From Caballeronia sp. SBC1 (lineage in GTDB: Bacteria > Pseudomonadota > Gammaproteobacteria > Burkholderiales > Burkholderiaceae), in NCBI RefSeq assembly GCF_011493005.1, contig NZ_CP049157.1, positions 1,550,001 through 1,614,000 of the forward strand: 64,000 nt of DNA, given 5' to 3'. Numbering within the stretch: the stretch's first letter is position 1; every line of letters begins with the position of its first letter. The notes under the pieces are model-generated. The model saw nothing but the letters and a program-made list of their open reading frames with translations, was not told the DNA's origin and did no database searches. Of this stretch, positions 17,681 to 26,422 are shown piece after piece. The translations under genes and the position numbers were made by a program.

Positions 17681-18424
17681 GTGACAAAAGCGCTAACCCT
17701 GACCCAGCAGGTCGCCCAGCAAATGACCGGCGATATTCGCGATGGGGTTTACCCGGTGGGCACCAAGCTCCCCTCCGGCAAGGATCTGGCGACGCGCTTT
17801 GGCGTGAGCCAGTCGGTTATCCGTGAAGTCACGGAGCGCTTGCGCTCGAATGGCCTGATCGACAGCCGCCAGGGCGCGGGTTGTACCGTGAAGGCTCGCA
17901 CGGAAACAGGCGGTTTCCGCGTCCCCCGCGCGGTCGGCGCGGACCGGGCGGACCTCGCCGACGTCTACGAGCTGCGGCTTGATCTGGAGGGCGCAGCAGC
18001 GGCGCTGGCGGCCGTGCGCCGGACTGAAGCCGACATCGACGCACTGGCGGCGATTCTTAAATCGCTCGCCGACAATCTCTACACTCCAGATCACGCGGTG
18101 GAGCTGGACATTGCGTTCCATGTAGCGATCGCCGATGCCACCCACAACCGCTACTACGTCGATCTGCTCCAGTACCTCAACCTCCAGATCCGCCAGGCCG
18201 TGCAGACGGCTCGCACGCATTCGCTTGCGCGCCAGCGGCTGCCTGACGAAGTGCACCGCGAACACGTCCGCGTGTTCGAAGCAATCCGCGCTGGCGATCC
18301 CGTGGCAGCGCGGATTGCTGCGACCTCGCATCTGCAGAACGCGGCCGCCCGCTTGAACCTCGCGATTCCCGGCCGCGACGCGCTCACAGGCGCCGCCATC
18401 CTCAGCTCCCTGACGAACGAATGA
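17681..18424 (+). CDS. FadR-subfamily GntR transcriptional regulator
   Basis: 247 residues: GntR winged helix (about 8-75, with GTKLPSGKDLATRFGVSQSV) and an all-helical FCD effector domain with the metal-ligand type pattern (DIAFHVAIADATHN, EVHREHVRVFEAI, ATSHLQNA). It starts at GTG with GGAG 6 nt upstream. The next gene begins 7 nt after the stop, so it probably controls and is co-transcribed with the FAD-linked oxidase. The ligand is likely a small carboxylate. Confidence 0.9.
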   Translation: MTKALTLTQQVAQQMTGDIRDGVYPVGTKLPSGKDLATRFGVSQSVIREVTERLRSNGLIDSRQGAGCTVKARTETGGFRVPRAVGADRADLADVYELRLDLEGAAAALAAVRRTEADIDALAAILKSLADNLYTPDHAVELDIAFHVAIADATHNRYYVDLLQYLNLQIRQAVQTARTHSLARQRLPDEVHREHVRVFEAIRAGDPVAARIAATSHLQNAAARLNLAIPGRDALTGAAILSSLTNE

Positions 18425-18431
18425 ACGAATA

Positions 18432-19844
18432 ATGACCGACTCCTCTTTCCCCCAACGTCTGATCGACCAGCTCGGACCCGACGCCGTCATCACGGCTCCC
18501 GACGAAATCGCTCCATGGTTGTCGGACTGGCGCGGCATGTACACCGGCCACGCTCAAGCGGTGGTGCGGCCGTCGAGCACCGAAGACGTTGCAGCAGCCC
18601 TCGCGCTCTGCTCGGAGGCTCGTGTGCCGGTCGTGCCACGCGGCGGCAACACGGGCCTGTGCGGCGGCGCTACACCCGACGCAAGCCCCGCGAACGTGAT
18701 CCTGAGCCTGGACCGGATGCACACAATTCGCAGTATCGATACGATCGGCAACACGTTGGTCGCCGAAGCCGGCTGCATTCTCGGCAACCTGCGGCGGGCA
18801 GCCGCCGACAAACATCGCCTGCTGCCGCTCAGCCTTGCCGCCGAGGACTCGTGCCAGTTGGGCGGCAATTTGTCGACGAACGCGGGCGGTGTGAACGTGG
18901 TGCGCTATGGCATGACGCGGGAACTGGTGCTCGGACTTGAAGCCGTCCTGCCGAACGGCGAGATCTTTCACGGCCTGCGCACGCTGCGCAAGGACAACAC
19001 CGGTTACGACCTGAAGCAGTTGCTGATCGGCGCGGAAGGAACGCTCGGCATCATCACCGCCGCGGCGCTGCGGCTTTATCCGCGCAACGACGTGCGCGTG
19101 GTCGTGCTGACGGCCGTGAATTCCTCGCAGCAGGCGCTCGATCTTTTCGAACTCCTGTTCGAACGCGGCGGCCCGCGCATGCAGGCGTTCGAATTCTTTA
19201 CCGCCGAATGCCTGGATATGGTGATCGAACAAGTGGAAGGAATGCGTGCACCGTTTGCCGAACGTCATCCCGCGTACGTGCTGATCGAACTTGCGGATAC
19301 CGTCGATGAAGCCGCGTTGCGCGAACTCGTGGAGACGGTGATTGGCGAGGCGCTTGAGCGTGAGTTATGTGCAGATGCTGCGGTATCCGAATCAATTGCA
19401 CAGGTGAACAGCATGTGGCGGCTTCGCGAGGAAATCTCTGAAGCGCAGCGTGCCGATGGTCCGCACGTGAAGCACGACGTCTCGTTGCCGATTGCTTCCA
19501 TTCCCGCGTTCCTTGCTTCGGCGGGCGAGCGCATCGACAAGCATCACGCCGGCGTGCGCCTGATCGTGTTCGGTCATTTCGGCGATGGCAATCTGCATTA
19601 CAATTTCTCGCGTCCGGTGGGGGCGCCGCGCGATTTCTTTAAGCTTCATGGAGAAGGGCTGACGGCGCAAGTGCTGGACGAAGTCGCACGTTATGGCGGT
19701 AGCATCAGCGCGGAACATGGCATTGGACAACTCAAGCGCGAATATTTCAGCCGCTATAAAGACCCGCTGGAAATCCGACTGATGCGCGAGATTCGCAAGG
19801 TCTTCGATCCCCACGGCATCATGAATCCGGGCAAGATTTTTTAA
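18432..19844 (+). CDS. FAD-linked 2-hydroxyacid oxidase/dehydrogenase (GlcD/D2HGDH type)
   Basis: 470 residues: N-terminal FAD_binding_4 domain (PRGGNTGLCGGATP at 69-82, EDSCQLGGNLSTNAGG) and C-terminal FAD-oxidase domain (GHFGDGNLHYNF, SAEHGIGQLKREY). This is the architecture of D-lactate, glycolate and D-2-hydroxyglutarate dehydrogenases, which oxidise a 2-hydroxyacid to the 2-keto acid and pass electrons to quinone or an electron carrier. The FCD regulator upstream fits a hydroxycarboxylate inducer. The transporter that once followed is now a relic. Confidence 0.9.
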   Translation: MTDSSFPQRLIDQLGPDAVITAPDEIAPWLSDWRGMYTGHAQAVVRPSSTEDVAAALALCSEARVPVVPRGGNTGLCGGATPDASPANVILSLDRMHTIRSIDTIGNTLVAEAGCILGNLRRAAADKHRLLPLSLAAEDSCQLGGNLSTNAGGVNVVRYGMTRELVLGLEAVLPNGEIFHGLRTLRKDNTGYDLKQLLIGAEGTLGIITAAALRLYPRNDVRVVVLTAVNSSQQALDLFELLFERGGPRMQAFEFFTAECLDMVIEQVEGMRAPFAERHPAYVLIELADTVDEAALRELVETVIGEALERELCADAAVSESIAQVNSMWRLREEISEAQRADGPHVKHDVSLPIASIPAFLASAGERIDKHHAGVRLIVFGHFGDGNLHYNFSRPVGAPRDFFKLHGEGLTAQVLDEVARYGGSISAEHGIGQLKREYFSRYKDPLEIRLMREIRKVFDPHGIMNPGKIF

Positions 19845-19852
19845 CCGGGGAT

Positions 19853-19999
19853 AATCGCTGCGGCGGCCGCCCGGTATTCAACGCCGCACGCTTGGCGCCG
19901 TTCTTGCTGGTGCTGTGCATCGTCTCGTTCCTCGACAACCTGAACGTCGGCTTCGCAAAAGCCGGCATGACCGCCGACCTCAGTCTCGCGCTAACCTGA
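19853..19999 (+). pseudogene. N-terminal relic of an MFS transporter
   Basis: Directly after the oxidase the plus strand reads ARLAPFLLVLCIVSFLDNLN and then VGFAKAGMTADLSLALT and a TGA. This is the first transmembrane helix and signature (FLDRxNVGFA) of anion:cation-symporter MFS proteins. The remaining 11 helices are missing and a convergent gene ends 12 nt later. It was probably the uptake permease of the upstream operon. Confidence 0.75.
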
Positions 20000-20010
20000 A
20001 GGGCCTTTGC

Positions 20011-21018
20011 CTAGTGCGTCGGCGCGTTGGCATGGCCTGCCAGATTGGCATTCAACTGGCCGGCGAGCCCATACAGCACGCTAAGAAACGGCACCGGGAT
20101 TCCAGCCTTCGCGGCGAGTTCATGAGGTGCACCCAGGATGGCTTCTATCTCCAGTTGACGGCCCGCTTCCACGTCCTGGAGCATCGACGTCTTGAACGCG
20201 CCGAGCTTGCGGGTTTGCGCGTTACGCGCCTGCGTCGTCATGTTCAGCTCGATCCCGATCTCTTCGCCAATCCGCCGTGCCTCCTCCATGATCGAGACGA
20301 CAAGCTGCGCCGTCAACGGGTCATCGAGAATTACGTCGGCAGTCGACCGCGTGATCGCGCTGATCGGGTTCATGGTCATGTTGCCCCACAGCTTGGCCCA
20401 GATATCGCTGCGAATCTGGCTTGACGCCGTTACGTCGAATTGAGCGAGGCGGAGCAATTCGATAGCGCGGGCTGCCTGATCGGTGACGCCCGCAGCGGCT
20501 GGTCCGACAATAAGCTGGTTGCCGTTGCCCTTCTTGATCACGCCAGGACCGGCTATTGAAGAGGAGAGATGCACGACACAGCCCGAGACTTGCGATGGTG
20601 GCAGGGCGGAGGACACCACGCCTGCCGGATCGACCGATTCGAGCCGCTGTCCTTCAAGACGGCCACCGAATGAGTTCAGGAACCACCAGGGCACCCCGTT
20701 CATTGCCGAGACAATATGTGTGCCCGCGTTCACGAGCGGCGCCAATGAGTTGGCTGCCTGTATCAGCGCTGGTCCTTTCAGGCAGATGAACAACAGATCC
20801 TGCGCGCCTAGCGTGCCGGGTTGATCGGTCGCGTTGACATCGACTACATACTGGCCGTCGCCCTCCACGACGGTCAGGCCATTACGTTGTATGGCGTCAA
20901 GATGTGGCCCGCGCGCCAGCAAGTTCACTGCAACGCCGGCACGCGCCAGGCGAGCCGCGACGATACCGCCAATGGCACCTCCGCCAACCACGGTAATTTT
21001 GATGGCTTGTTGATTCAA
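20011..21018 (-). CDS. Ketopantoate reductase-family protein
   Basis: 335 residues with the Rossmann motif VVGGGAIGGIVAARLARAG (10-28), the central KLWGNMTMNPISAIT helix and a C-terminal ApbA/PanE domain with a conserved lysine region (KTSMLQDVEAGRQLEIEAI). It starts at TTG with GGGGA upstream and begins 2 nt after the class II aldolase gene on the same strand, so the pair is an operon. A dedicated 2-dehydropantoate role is doubtful. Paired with an aldolase it more likely reduces a related 2-keto acid. Confidence 0.82.
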   Translation of the reverse strand: MNQQAIKITVVGGGAIGGIVAARLARAGVAVNLLARGPHLDAIQRNGLTVVEGDGQYVVDVNATDQPGTLGAQDLLFICLKGPALIQAANSLAPLVNAGTHIVSAMNGVPWWFLNSFGGRLEGQRLESVDPAGVVSSALPPSQVSGCVVHLSSSIAGPGVIKKGNGNQLIVGPAAAGVTDQAARAIELLRLAQFDVTASSQIRSDIWAKLWGNMTMNPISAITRSTADVILDDPLTAQLVVSIMEEARRIGEEIGIELNMTTQARNAQTRKLGAFKTSMLQDVEAGRQLEIEAILGAPHELAAKAGIPVPFLSVLYGLAGQLNANLAGHANAPTH

Positions 21019-21020
21019 AT

Positions 21021-21797
21021 CTATCCCCTGTACGACGTGTCGATGCGATCGACGCGTCGAATAAGTGCGGCAAGTACATTCTCCCCAGCGCCGTGCGCAG
21101 GCGAAAACTGTAGCGAATCCCGCGTGGTGCCTTTCACGATTTCATCGCTGATGGGCAGCGTATTTCCACGCATGGAATGCGTGACGACCTGAATCTCGCA
21201 CGCGCGGTTCAGGGTCCAGAGCAACGCGAACGCTGAGCCAAGCGTGGTTCCATGCGAGAGCAGCCCGTGGTTCCGAAGGATCAGCAGGCGTTTATTGCCC
21301 ATTGAGCTTAGCAGCCTGGACTTCTCTTCGTCGTGGACGGTAATGCCCTCGAACGGATGGTAGGCAACCATGTTGTGCAGCTGGGCGGAGTAGAAGTTCG
21401 TGTACGACAAACCGTCCTCCATGCACGCGACGGCGAGTCCGGCCGTTGTATGAGTATGCATGACGCAATGTGCGTCTTCCACATGCTCATGAATCGCGCT
21501 GTGAATGACGAAACCCGCGGGATTGACCGGGTAATCCGATGGACTCAGGATTTTGCCTTTCAGGTCGATTTTAACCAGATTGGATGCGGTGACTTCGTCG
21601 TAAGCCAGTCCAAAAGGGTTGATCAGGAAGTGCTTGTCCGGTCCGGGTACGCGCAATGTGATGTGATTGAAAATCAGCTCGGTCCAGCCGAGCATATGGA
21701 ACACGCGATACGTTGCGGCCAGCCTGAGGCGGGCCTCCCATTCGTCAGGCGAACACCATGCGGGTGCGGGCTGCGTGCCAAGTTCGGAACCAGTCAC
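21021..21797 (-). CDS. Class II aldolase/adducin-family protein
   Basis: 258 residues. The metal-site histidines His114 and His116 (VMHTHTTAG) and His177 (LRNHGLL) are in place. The family includes fuculose-phosphate-type aldolases and decarboxylases of hydroxy-acids. The start is GTG with GGAGA upstream. First gene of a two-gene unit with the ketopantoate-reductase-like gene and divergent from a MarR regulator, which probably controls it. Confidence 0.85.
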   Translation of the reverse strand: MTGSELGTQPAPAWCSPDEWEARLRLAATYRVFHMLGWTELIFNHITLRVPGPDKHFLINPFGLAYDEVTASNLVKIDLKGKILSPSDYPVNPAGFVIHSAIHEHVEDAHCVMHTHTTAGLAVACMEDGLSYTNFYSAQLHNMVAYHPFEGITVHDEEKSRLLSSMGNKRLLILRNHGLLSHGTTLGSAFALLWTLNRACEIQVVTHSMRGNTLPISDEIVKGTTRDSLQFSPAHGAGENVLAALIRRVDRIDTSYRG

Positions 21798-21989
21798 AGT
21801 GTGTCTCCTCAGATTGCCGTGGCGCGAGCAGTCAAGTTCAGGAATGGCTTATTCTGCGCCTGTGGGCTGACTGAAGAGCGTATGCGCTGATTGATCGTCA
21901 AGCCCGAAGCGGACAATATGGCTTGCAACCCGACGAACGCGACGAACGTTTAAGCCATTAAATGCTATCCTGATGCTAGCGATTAATTG

Positions 21990-22005
21990 ATGCGTGCGCA
22001 AGCAT
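21990..22005. promoter_or_regulatory. Imperfect 16-bp palindrome, possible MarR operator
   Basis: ATGCGTGCGCAAGCAT matches its reverse complement at 14 of 16 positions. It lies in the divergent region between the aldolase and MarR genes, 78 bp before the MarR start, next to an AT-rich segment (ATAATAATTAAG) that could include a promoter. Confidence 0.4.
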
Positions 22006-22083
22006 ATAATAATTAAGAAAGCGCTTACCGTAAGCCCTATTCAGGGTGATATGCTGCCCGGGAACAGACAGTTGAGGGAGAGA

Positions 22084-22524
22084 ATGAAAAACAAGAACGT
22101 GATCGAAAGCCTGTTTACCTACCGGCTGCACGTCCTGAAGAAGCAGACTGACCGGACGATGAACGACGCGTTCACCGACGAAATAGCGCTGACGCTAACG
22201 GAAGCGCGTGTCCTGCTAAGCGTAGGTTCGGTCGGCGCGCTTTCGGTCTCGGATCTCGGCACGGTGTCGAATCTCGACCGCAGTCAGGCAAGCCGTGCCA
22301 CGGACATTCTCGAGCGAAAGGGTCTGGTCGAGAAGACGTCGAGCGTAACGGATGGGCGGGGTGTGGTCGTTACGCTGACAGCCAAGGGTAAGAAAACGTA
22401 CACGCGCGCCGCGGCCATTGCGAAGGCGCGCAATGACGATATCCTCGCGACGCTGGGTCAGGCAGAGCGGGATACGCTCGGTAAGATCCTGGCGAAACTG
22501 ATCGCGGCGCAGGGCGATGAATAA
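22084..22524 (+). CDS. MarR-family transcriptional regulator
   Basis: 146-residue winged-helix repressor. The recognition region is LSVSDLGTVSNLDRSQASRA, the wing is EKTSSVTDGRGVVVTLTAKG, and a C-terminal dimerisation helix follows. ATG 22084 has GAGGGAGA upstream; an earlier in-frame start at 21994 lies in the divergent promoter region and is rejected. It probably represses the aldolase operon. Confidence 0.86.
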   Translation: MKNKNVIESLFTYRLHVLKKQTDRTMNDAFTDEIALTLTEARVLLSVGSVGALSVSDLGTVSNLDRSQASRATDILERKGLVEKTSSVTDGRGVVVTLTAKGKKTYTRAAAIAKARNDDILATLGQAERDTLGKILAKLIAAQGDE

Positions 22525-22540
22525 ACGGTAGCGCAGTTGA

Positions 22541-22575
22541 GCTGCCGGTGCTTAAAAAAAATGAAGACCGGCAGC
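22541..22575 (+). terminator. Hairpin after marR, in a 303-bp gene-free gap
   Basis: 9-bp perfect arms GCTGCCGGT / ACCGGCAGC separated by 17 nt that include a run of eight A residues, 17 nt after the MarR stop. The long loop makes it an atypical terminator. The rest of 22525-22827 shows nothing I can interpret. Confidence 0.45.
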
Positions 22576-22827
22576 GGTAGCGGTCGACCAACATCAGTCT
22601 GGTGCTTATCGCAGTCATGGCCGTGTTCTGGTATGGATTGGGCGTGAGGATGGCGGATAGCCTAAGGTCAAGAGCGAGACGAAGGTGGGATCGGATGTTC
22701 TCAATATTTTATAGGTATGCTTATTAATCGGCTCGGTCTGGGTGGAGGAGCGCATTCGCACCGGGTATTGGAAGAGGGCGATCCATGATCGCCTAACGAC
22801 ACCCGGCCCTAACCCGGCCAAGTTCCG

Positions 22828-23643
22828 CTACAGAACCGCGCGCCTATCGGACACAACCGGCGGTTCATCCGTGTGACTTTGCACGGTGCGCAGCCAGTCG
22901 GCAATCGCCTTGCTGGTCCAGACGGGATCGTCGTGGGGCAGGTCGTGGCCGGCCCACGCATGCACAGCGTGAGCTGTTCCCCAGCGAGCCGCTATGCGCG
23001 TGGAGCAGACCGGATTGACCAGCCTGTCCCCCTTCGATGAAAGCAGCAGCGTAGGGCAAGCGGGCGCGTGGTTATCAGCGCGAAAGCGCGCCGCCGCCCA
23101 CAGTTGGCGCAGGCCGTTCGCCGCGCTTACTCCTGCGCTCCGCCTGATGGCGGCCCATGCCGCGATGTCGGAGGACTGGGTGTCCAGCCGATTGCATGTC
23201 AGGTCGTGGATGATTGTTTCGCACTTCATAGGATCCGCCCACGAAGCCGCGATGCGCATGAGCGCAGGCCAAACCTTGGGCCGAAGGCGCTCGCTCATGG
23301 CGCTGAACGGCCGCATGCTGGTATTGATCAGCACCAGCCGCTCAATCTCTTCCGGATAGCGTTGTGCCCAGCCGGTCGCGACCATGCCGCCAAGCGACAT
23401 CGCGACTATCCGGTAAGGAGGCAACAACCCCGCCTCGGCCGCACGCAATCGCACGAACTTCACCATGTCCGCTACATCGAGCGGGGCGCTTAGCGCGTTC
23501 TCACGGCCGTTCCCCGGAAGGTCAAGCAACGCGATGCTGTTTGCATCGCCACTAAAACCCGCTTCAATGCGCAGTGCCTCGGGAAACGATCCCCAGTGAC
23601 GACCCTCGCGCGTGAGCCCGCGCAACAAGATCCACGTGCTCAT
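22828..23643 (-). CDS. Alpha/beta hydrolase
   Basis: 271 residues, no signal peptide. Nucleophile elbow AMSLGGM with Ser83, acid region SSKGDRLVNP and His in WAGHDLPHDDP. The start overlaps the end of the preceding M14 peptidase gene by ATGA, so translation is coupled. Esterase, lipase or amidase activity is likely; the substrate is unknown. Pairing with a carboxypeptidase-like enzyme hints at peptide or amino-acid ester breakdown. Confidence 0.85.
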   Translation of the reverse strand: MSTWILLRGLTREGRHWGSFPEALRIEAGFSGDANSIALLDLPGNGRENALSAPLDVADMVKFVRLRAAEAGLLPPYRIVAMSLGGMVATGWAQRYPEEIERLVLINTSMRPFSAMSERLRPKVWPALMRIAASWADPMKCETIIHDLTCNRLDTQSSDIAAWAAIRRSAGVSAANGLRQLWAAARFRADNHAPACPTLLLSSKGDRLVNPVCSTRIAARWGTAHAVHAWAGHDLPHDDPVWTSKAIADWLRTVQSHTDEPPVVSDRRAVL

Positions 23644-24719
23644 CGCGAGGATGTTCGCTGCCAGTGTTCCATGGCACGTTCGAGAATCTGTTTTCTCGCG
23701 TCACCCTTGGGAAGCCATCTATTCGATGCAAACGCCGCGCGGGTCAGGAAGTCCAGGAAGTTGACGTGACGGCGCAAGACCCGTTCGACCCGGTGCGCCT
23801 TGACCGGGTTGAACATGCCGAGTCGGGAAAAGATCTGGCTGGGATTTTTCCTGATCCAGCGCCATGAGCCCAGCTCCAGGGTCATCGGCAGGAACACGTT
23901 GGGAGCGGGCGTCTGGTCATAGGCGCAGTCCCACAGGTCGCCGTGAAGCAGGTATTGATGGCTTTGCGGTTCGAACGCATAACCGTGGTGCGGATAAGCC
24001 TGTTCGAACATGGTCTTGAGCTGGTACATCTCGGGGAGATGAGGCATTTGCTGCTTGGTTCGCGCATAAGGGAACCAGATGCTGTCGTCCCAGCCGTAAC
24101 CTGAATGACAGTCGAGTGCAAGGCTCAGCGGGCGGCTCATGAGCTCCTGCTTCACTACATTGAGCAAGGCAGCGCTCTCGAGTTCCAGAGAACCTTGGGC
24201 GGGACCGCGATACCACGGCAACCACGCACCAATACGCTGACCGCCAGCAAGGAAGGGCACGCGTCCCTCAGCGCTTTGAGGGGCATTGCGCATCAGGTCG
24301 ACGCCATTTGGATTCGAGCGGGTTTGCGCCCACATGCCACCCGGATTCACGATGGGCATGAAAACGAGCCGTACCGAGCGCAATTGTTCGTGCAGCAGTT
24401 CGTCCCACTCGAGACGCCGTAGGAGCGCGCGCATGTAGTCGAGGATCAACTGCGTACCAATGCGCTCCAGGCCGTGCACGCCGCCAAAAAAGCCAATAGC
24501 GGGCGCTTTGGGATCATTTGATCCGATCGCCGCGGTAAGGATTGGGAAGGAGTGTGCGCCAACGCGTACTTCGCCCACCGTGCGGGACTCGAAGCGCGCG
24601 CAGCCGGCCGCCAGGATGGCATTGAGGTCATCGAACTCCGCAAAGCTTGCAGAGGCTACGCTTAATGGTCTCATGCCTACGGCCTGTTTTTCGATGCGTT
24701 CTGAGGCGGCCGGAAACAT
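23640..24719 (-). CDS. M14-family zinc metallopeptidase
   Basis: 359 residues. Zinc ligands His82 and Glu85 (GGVHGLERIG) and His205 (ALDCHSGYG) can be placed; NPNGVDLMRN (137-146) is the substrate-carboxylate segment, and the general-base Glu is in TLELGSW. No signal peptide is seen, so it is probably cytosolic. GAGG lies 8 nt before the ATG. It overlaps the alpha/beta hydrolase gene, forming a two-gene unit. Confidence 0.85.
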   Translation of the reverse strand: MFPAASERIEKQAVGMRPLSVASASFAEFDDLNAILAAGCARFESRTVGEVRVGAHSFPILTAAIGSNDPKAPAIGFFGGVHGLERIGTQLILDYMRALLRRLEWDELLHEQLRSVRLVFMPIVNPGGMWAQTRSNPNGVDLMRNAPQSAEGRVPFLAGGQRIGAWLPWYRGPAQGSLELESAALLNVVKQELMSRPLSLALDCHSGYGWDDSIWFPYARTKQQMPHLPEMYQLKTMFEQAYPHHGYAFEPQSHQYLLHGDLWDCAYDQTPAPNVFLPMTLELGSWRWIRKNPSQIFSRLGMFNPVKAHRVERVLRRHVNFLDFLTRAAFASNRWLPKGDARKQILERAMEHWQRTSSR

Positions 24720-24748
24720 AGTGGCCGCCTCAGGACGCCTGGGTACGC

Positions 24749-25198
24749 TCAGGACTTGCCTGGCCTTCCTGTTTTGACTGTCTCGACAGCGGCGACAGCC
24801 GCAGTGAGTTGCTCGATGTTAGCGCGCTCAAGTATGAGCAAACCCGCCCGCAAGAGCTCGCCTTTTTTGACGTGCACGCCGTTGGCGAGGCATTTTTGCT
24901 TCAGCAGGCCGATTTTTTCGTAATCGGATTTGGGCATCGTAAAGCTGTCACGCACGACCTTTTCTTTTTTCGCCCGTTTGACTTTGTCTTCGGGGGCGGC
25001 CGACTTGACGGGCGCGGCTTTGGCCTTCGATTTAGCGGGCGCTTGCGCTGCCTTGCCCTGGGAATCCTTCGTTGCCTCGACCGCTGCCTTGGCGGTTGAC
25101 TTGCGTTTGCTTACAGCCGGTTCGGCAGCAGTCGCTTCCGCAGTCTTGGGGAAATGAAAAGCCTTCTTGCTAGGGGCCTTCGTAGCGGGTCCGGGCAT
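24749..25198 (-). CDS. Lys/Ala-rich protein with possible ribbon-helix-helix C-terminus
   Basis: 149 residues from the ATG at 25198 (GGAG, 5-nt spacer). Residues 1 to about 85 are low-complexity and rich in Lys, Ala and Pro (AKAAPVKSAAPEDKVKRAKK), like histone H1-type tails. The rest (VRDSFTMPKSDYEKIGLLKQ, then LLRAGLLILERAN) resembles a short DNA-binding ribbon-helix-helix. A nucleoid-associated or regulatory DNA-binding role is plausible but unproven. Confidence 0.75.
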   Translation of the reverse strand: MPGPATKAPSKKAFHFPKTAEATAAEPAVSKRKSTAKAAVEATKDSQGKAAQAPAKSKAKAAPVKSAAPEDKVKRAKKEKVVRDSFTMPKSDYEKIGLLKQKCLANGVHVKKGELLRAGLLILERANIEQLTAAVAAVETVKTGRPGKS

Positions 25199-25364
25199 GG
25201 AATCTCCAGTTGAGTAAAGGTATAAACAGTATATACGCTTTTTGAGATAACTTGCGCGAGGGTTTCGAGGGGCGATTCTATAAGCAGTTTGCCTGGTTCG
25301 CACCGGCGGAACCCCTGGTTTACCGGCGCGAGCAACAACCGTCAGCTGAAGCGTTAGCCCGGCC

Positions 25365-26135
25365 CTAGCGCACGGCGATCACGAACAATCGTGGAAACGG
25401 CAGCAGCACGGTCCCGTCCGGCAATGCCGGATACGCCAGCCCAACCGCTGTCTTGTAACGCTCCAGAAACGCCAGCCGTTCATCTTCAGTAAGCGGTTCC
25501 AGAAACGGCCGCAGACCACTTCCCTTGAACCACTCGACGACCGCGTCCGCACCACCCGCGAGCGCATGATGGTAAGTAGTCCGCCAGACATCGGGTTTCG
25601 CGCCGCAAGAACGAAGCAGTTCGAAATACCACGCTGGACTAGCCATCGGCGTCCGGGCTTTAGTGACCTCCGAGAGCTTGCTCGCCCAAGGGCCGTCGGC
25701 CGCAACCTCACGCATCAGCCGATGTGCCGGCTCCTCGAGATTATCCGGCATCTGAACCGCGAGGCTGCCGCCCGGTGAAAGCTTTGCCACGAGTGCAGGA
25801 AACAAGCTTGTGTGATCGGGCAACCATTGGAGCACCGCGTTGGCGAGGATCACATCGAACGGGCCCGGGGCATTCCATGCCTTGATATCGGCGATCTCGA
25901 AGTGAACTTGCGGTAAGCGCTTGCGCGCCGCTTCGATCATGTCCGGTGAACTGTCGAATCCATTTGCCGCCGCGTTGGGGAAGCGCGCCATGAGCGCTTC
26001 GGTTGAATTGCCGGGACCGCATCCTATGTCCACGACCTTGCGCGCGTCGATGTCCGGAACGGCCGCGAGCAGATCGCGGATGGGACGATTACGCTCGTTT
26101 TCAAAGGTTACATATTGCTTGGCAGACCAGCTCAT
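25365..26135 (-). CDS. tam: Trans-aconitate 2-methyltransferase
   Basis: Monomethyl-esterifies trans-aconitate, a spontaneous isomer of cis-aconitate that inhibits aconitase, using S-adenosylmethionine. 256 residues, the usual family length, starting MSWSAKQYVTFENERNRPI. SAM motif I is VVDIGCGPGNSTE, and the family-typical NAVLQWLPDH and MPDNLEEPAH are present. The longer frame upstream is not family-like. It lies 287 bp downstream of aconitase on the same strand. Confidence 0.92.
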   Translation of the reverse strand: MSWSAKQYVTFENERNRPIRDLLAAVPDIDARKVVDIGCGPGNSTEALMARFPNAAANGFDSSPDMIEAARKRLPQVHFEIADIKAWNAPGPFDVILANAVLQWLPDHTSLFPALVAKLSPGGSLAVQMPDNLEEPAHRLMREVAADGPWASKLSEVTKARTPMASPAWYFELLRSCGAKPDVWRTTYHHALAGGADAVVEWFKGSGLRPFLEPLTEDERLAFLERYKTAVGLAYPALPDGTVLLPFPRLFVIAVR

Positions 26136-26422
26136 TGTGTATTTCCTCAATAGATGAATGACGGTGCAGCGCGGTTTTGGTGGGGTTATAAACCGGAAAC
26201 CGCAAGCGTCAATGTTCAAGCTTCTACTAGATTTGACTAAGGTACCGCATGAGGCCAACCGGGCGCAGGTTCTAACGCAGATGAACATGCGTTACCAGAT
26301 ATAAGACCTCCGGCGACAAGCGTAAGGATTGCAAGCCACCAAGGTCTCGTCCGTTGTCGCACACGGCAAATGAAGCAGCACTTCATGCGGGCGAATTACA
26401 GTCAGAAAGCCAGCACTCCGTA

